The translations under genes were made by a program, and so were the position numbers. A stretch of 64,000 nt of DNA from RI-153 sp963752935 (GTDB taxonomy: Bacteria > Chloroflexota > Anaerolineae > Caldilineales > Caldilineaceae). Position 1 is the stretch's first letter. Every line of letters begins with the position of its first letter. Below are positions 62,059-64,000 of the stretch, in pieces. The DNA lies in the NCBI GenBank assembly GCA_963752935.1, contig CAVWAL010000005.1, forward strand, positions 372,001 through 436,000, in the 5' to 3' direction. A model generated the notes under the pieces. It was not told the origin of the DNA. It did not search any database and saw nothing but the letters and a program-made list of their open reading frames with translations.

Positions 62059-63159
62059 CTAACTCCCGTTATGGAAATAGACCAGGTCGCGCTTCTGTTC
62101 GATCAACGCCGTCAACTCCTGTTCGATGCGCGAGAGATCGAGGATGAAGAGATCGTCGCTGACAAGACCGTCCGCCTCCCACTTGAGGATCGTGTTCAGC
62201 GCATATTCTTGCATCCAGAGGCAGGTGTCCGGCGTCAATTGGGCCGCCAACCAGGCCATGTTCTGCCCCGACTCTAGCCAGCGAACAGCACCGCCGGCTT
62301 CGAGAAAGGGCACGGCCGGGGTCAACAAAGAGAAACGCGTAAAGGCTTGCCGCTCCAGCCCCAGGCCAAGTTCCAGCGAAAGACTGGTTAGCTCGACGTG
62401 GAGTTGCGCCAGGTAGACTTGTAGATGCTGCAGACTCAGGCCGAGTCCACTTTCGGCGTCTACATCTTCGAACGCGGGCGACAACAGATCCACGGGCGGT
62501 TGTACGCCCACAAAGCGACCAACCTGTACTTGCTGCACGGCGCTCGCCTGCGCCAATGTAAATCCTAACCGCAGCAGCCCGGCAAAACGCACATTGTCCT
62601 CTTCGGCCAGGGCACTCTGTGCCATCTCAAAAACTTCACGCACCAGAGGCGACTGTATCATCAACGCTTCGCTGATCTGGCGCAGCGTGATGTCGAAAGC
62701 CGTTTGCAAAAGATGATCCAAAAAGGTACGCGTCGCCGCCATCATCTCCGCCAGAAATTCACTCGACGGCACCTTGACGTTGTGCTGGGCCTCATTGCGC
62801 GCCAGATGCAAACTGCGCATCTCATTCTTTAACGGCAGCCGTTGTGGATCGGGAAATTCCTGGCAGACAGCCACCACCTGATCCCATAGACGGAAGAAAC
62901 CGGCCCGCTCCACCTGAAATTCCTGAGTGCGCATCTTCAAAGGATCGCCAAAGTAGAGACTGGGCGGTCCGTCAAAACGCTGCGGCACGGGGAACGATAG
63001 GATCACACCCTCCAGCAGCATCTCCACCGCGTGATCGAGACTGGTGATGCAGATGATCTTGTCGATTGTGGCCGCAGATCGTCCGTGTTCGATGGCGTGA
63101 TTGTAAAGCTGTTTGACCAGGGCAAGCCGATTGAGCAATGTCGGGTCGCTGACGTTCAT
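62059..63159 (-). CDS. Unknown protein with HEPN-like RNxxxH motif
   Basis: A 366-residue soluble protein, almost all alpha-helical by eye. The N-terminal 160 residues include two helical stretches (TIDKIICITSLDHAVEMLLEGV; LARNEAQHNVKV). The second holds Arg121-Asn122-x3-His126, an exact match to the Rx4-6H signature of HEPN nucleases, in which Asn often follows Arg. The remaining 200 residues are helical and Leu/Glu-rich, with no recognised domain. The ATG at 63159 has GGAG eight bases ahead; an ATG at 63165 is too close. No toxin, CRISPR or restriction gene is near. HEPN is suggested by motif and helix placement only; the function is open. Confidence 0.55.
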   Translation of the reverse strand: MNVSDPTLLNRLALVKQLYNHAIEHGRSAATIDKIICITSLDHAVEMLLEGVILSFPVPQRFDGPPSLYFGDPLKMRTQEFQVERAGFFRLWDQVVAVCQEFPDPQRLPLKNEMRSLHLARNEAQHNVKVPSSEFLAEMMAATRTFLDHLLQTAFDITLRQISEALMIQSPLVREVFEMAQSALAEEDNVRFAGLLRLGFTLAQASAVQQVQVGRFVGVQPPVDLLSPAFEDVDAESGLGLSLQHLQVYLAQLHVELTSLSLELGLGLERQAFTRFSLLTPAVPFLEAGGAVRWLESGQNMAWLAAQLTPDTCLWMQEYALNTILKWEADGLVSDDLFILDLSRIEQELTALIEQKRDLVYFHNGS

Positions 63160-63321
63160 TGTCATTTCTCCGCGCAAGTGAATGAGTGTGATTCTGTAGC
63201 CAGGATACTGTCTACTCGTGCGCAGAGCTAGCGCGGTTTGGTGGATATCTTGTCGTCACCGCGTCGGTCAAGTGTAACGTTCACGTAATCATTCTGAATA
63301 CACCTGCACTACGCAATCGGC

Positions 63322-63350
63322 ATGACACATTCCCTCACAAACGGTACAAT
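63322..63350 (+). promoter_or_regulatory. Promoter for the Gfo/Idh oxidoreductase
   Basis: -35 ATGACA (63322-63327) and -10 TACAAT (63345-63350) are 17 bases apart. The ATG at 63392 follows about 40 bases later. Confidence 0.7.
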
Positions 63351-63391
63351 GAATGTCATCAACTTTCCACCACCCCAAAAAGGGAAAACCC

Positions 63392-64000
63392 ATGACGCTC
63401 AAGATTGGACTGATTGGCTGCGGCGGCATTATGCGACGTCATGTCGAAGGCTGGGCCTCGGTGGTAGATCGTGCCGAGATCGTGGCAGTGGCCGATATCT
63501 CTGATGAGAACATTCGAGAACGCGTGAAGCAGATCGGTCACGAAGTCACCGTCTATCATGACTATCGCGACTTGCTGGCCGATCCAGACGTAGACGCCGT
63601 GGATCTGGCGTTGCCCCATCACCTGCACTGCGAATCGATTGTGGCCGCGGCACAGGCGGGCAAACATTTGATGACCGAAAAACCGCTCTGTCTCTCGCTG
63701 GCCGAAGCGGAGAAGATCCGCCGCGCGACAGAAGATAGCGGCGTTGTGATGATGGCCGCACACAATCAACTCTTCTTCCCAGCCGTATTGCAGGCAAAGC
63801 AGATGATCTTGCAGGGTGATCTGGGCAAGATCTACGCCATCCACTCCTACGATTGTGCCGCTCGACGCAGCCCGCTCGCCCCCGACAAGAAAACATGGGG
63901 CATCGAAGATGCCGTCTTGACAGGCTGGCGTCTCGACCCCGAAAAAATGGGCGGCGGCGAGCTGATCGACACCGGCTATCACCCCACCTATCGACTGCTC
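63392..64000 (+). CDS. Gfo/Idh/MocA family oxidoreductase (5' part)
   Basis: The first 203 codons of an NAD(P)-dependent dehydrogenase of the glucose-fructose oxidoreductase family; the frame is open to the end of the window. It begins TLKIGLIGCGGIMRRHVEGW, with the GxGxxG-like nucleotide motif (G-C-G-G-I-M). DVDAVDLALPHHLHCE and TEKPLCLSLAEAE, with the conserved Glu-Lys-Pro near residue 98, follow. The ATG at 63392 has AAAGGG upstream and a good promoter at 63322-63350. The substrate, often a sugar or inositol, cannot be judged from this part; the nearby IMPase-like gene makes an inositol link possible but unproven. Family secure. Confidence 0.9.
   Translation, partial: MTLKIGLIGCGGIMRRHVEGWASVVDRAEIVAVADISDENIRERVKQIGHEVTVYHDYRDLLADPDVDAVDLALPHHLHCESIVAAAQAGKHLMTEKPLCLSLAEAEKIRRATEDSGVVMMAAHNQLFFPAVLQAKQMILQGDLGKIYAIHSYDCAARRSPLAPDKKTWGIEDAVLTGWRLDPEKMGGGELIDTGYHPTYRLL

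Noticed and set aside
53303..63290. Shared string AGTGTAAC..TCACGTAAT at about 53305 and 63270
   Set aside because: Seventeen of nineteen bases match, but such a match is expected by chance somewhere in 64 kb; neither copy is palindromic or placed at a clear promoter.

Overview
The window looks like a chromosomal segment of a Chloroflexota bacterium (Anaerolineae/Caldilineae-like). This is inferred from gene content and protein style: a complete complex I operon with fused subunits, the mreBCD-mrdA and minCD-rodA shape/division genes, many Chloroflexota-type membrane glycosyltransferases and moderately high GC. No rRNA or tRNA gene was found, so the assignment is not proven.

Layout. 1-14468: the respiratory complex I operon from the end of nuoB to nuoN, with nuoC-nuoD and nuoE-nuoF each fused into one reading frame. 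A ~122-bp palindromic repeat (family A) sits between nuoK and nuoL and again at the end of nuoN. 14736-18774 (minus): a small exported protein, the SEDS glycosyltransferase RodA, MinD, and a MinC with a tandem-repeat acidic N-terminus. 19212-21140 (plus): an AI-2E family permease and a hemolysin III/PAQR-type membrane protein. 21255-26139 (minus): mrdA (PBP2), mreD, mreC and mreB, i.e. the elongasome. A divergent promoter region separates mreB from tilS, an 89-residue unknown ORF, an RlmI-like methyltransferase and scpB (26362-30273, plus).

30278-36610 (minus): three tandem paralogous GT-C membrane glycosyltransferases, of which the first and third carry single-base frameshifts. Two palindromic repeat families abut at 36589-36794. 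Then come leuS (minus), mscL (plus), an enoyl-reductase-like/ilvE pair (minus), a frameshifted CPA1 antiporter (plus), a P-loop kinase-like gene and a GH2 beta-mannosidase (minus), and full-length gcvP (minus). gcvP is preceded by a clear tandem glycine riboswitch with its own terminator and promoter.

50876-54511 (minus) is an accessory zone: a soluble PAS-type histidine kinase, a truncated IS630-like transposase bordered by a palindromic repeat, a degenerate stand-alone receiver domain and a small alpha/beta-barrel-like protein. 54689-59369 (plus) is a pair encoding a large exported unknown protein and a membrane transglutaminase-like protease. The window ends with a metallo-beta-lactamase-fold hydrolase, a bacterial PH-domain protein, an inositol-monophosphatase family enzyme, an unknown protein with a HEPN-like RNxxxH motif, and the 5' part of a Gfo/Idh/MocA oxidoreductase.

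The most unusual items are the palindromic repeat families (A, B, C), the double subunit fusion in complex I, the repeat-bearing MinC, the tandem glycosyltransferases with homopolymer indels, and the HEPN-like gene. No CRISPR array or complete mobile element is visible. All function calls come from reading the sequence and family knowledge; no database search was run.
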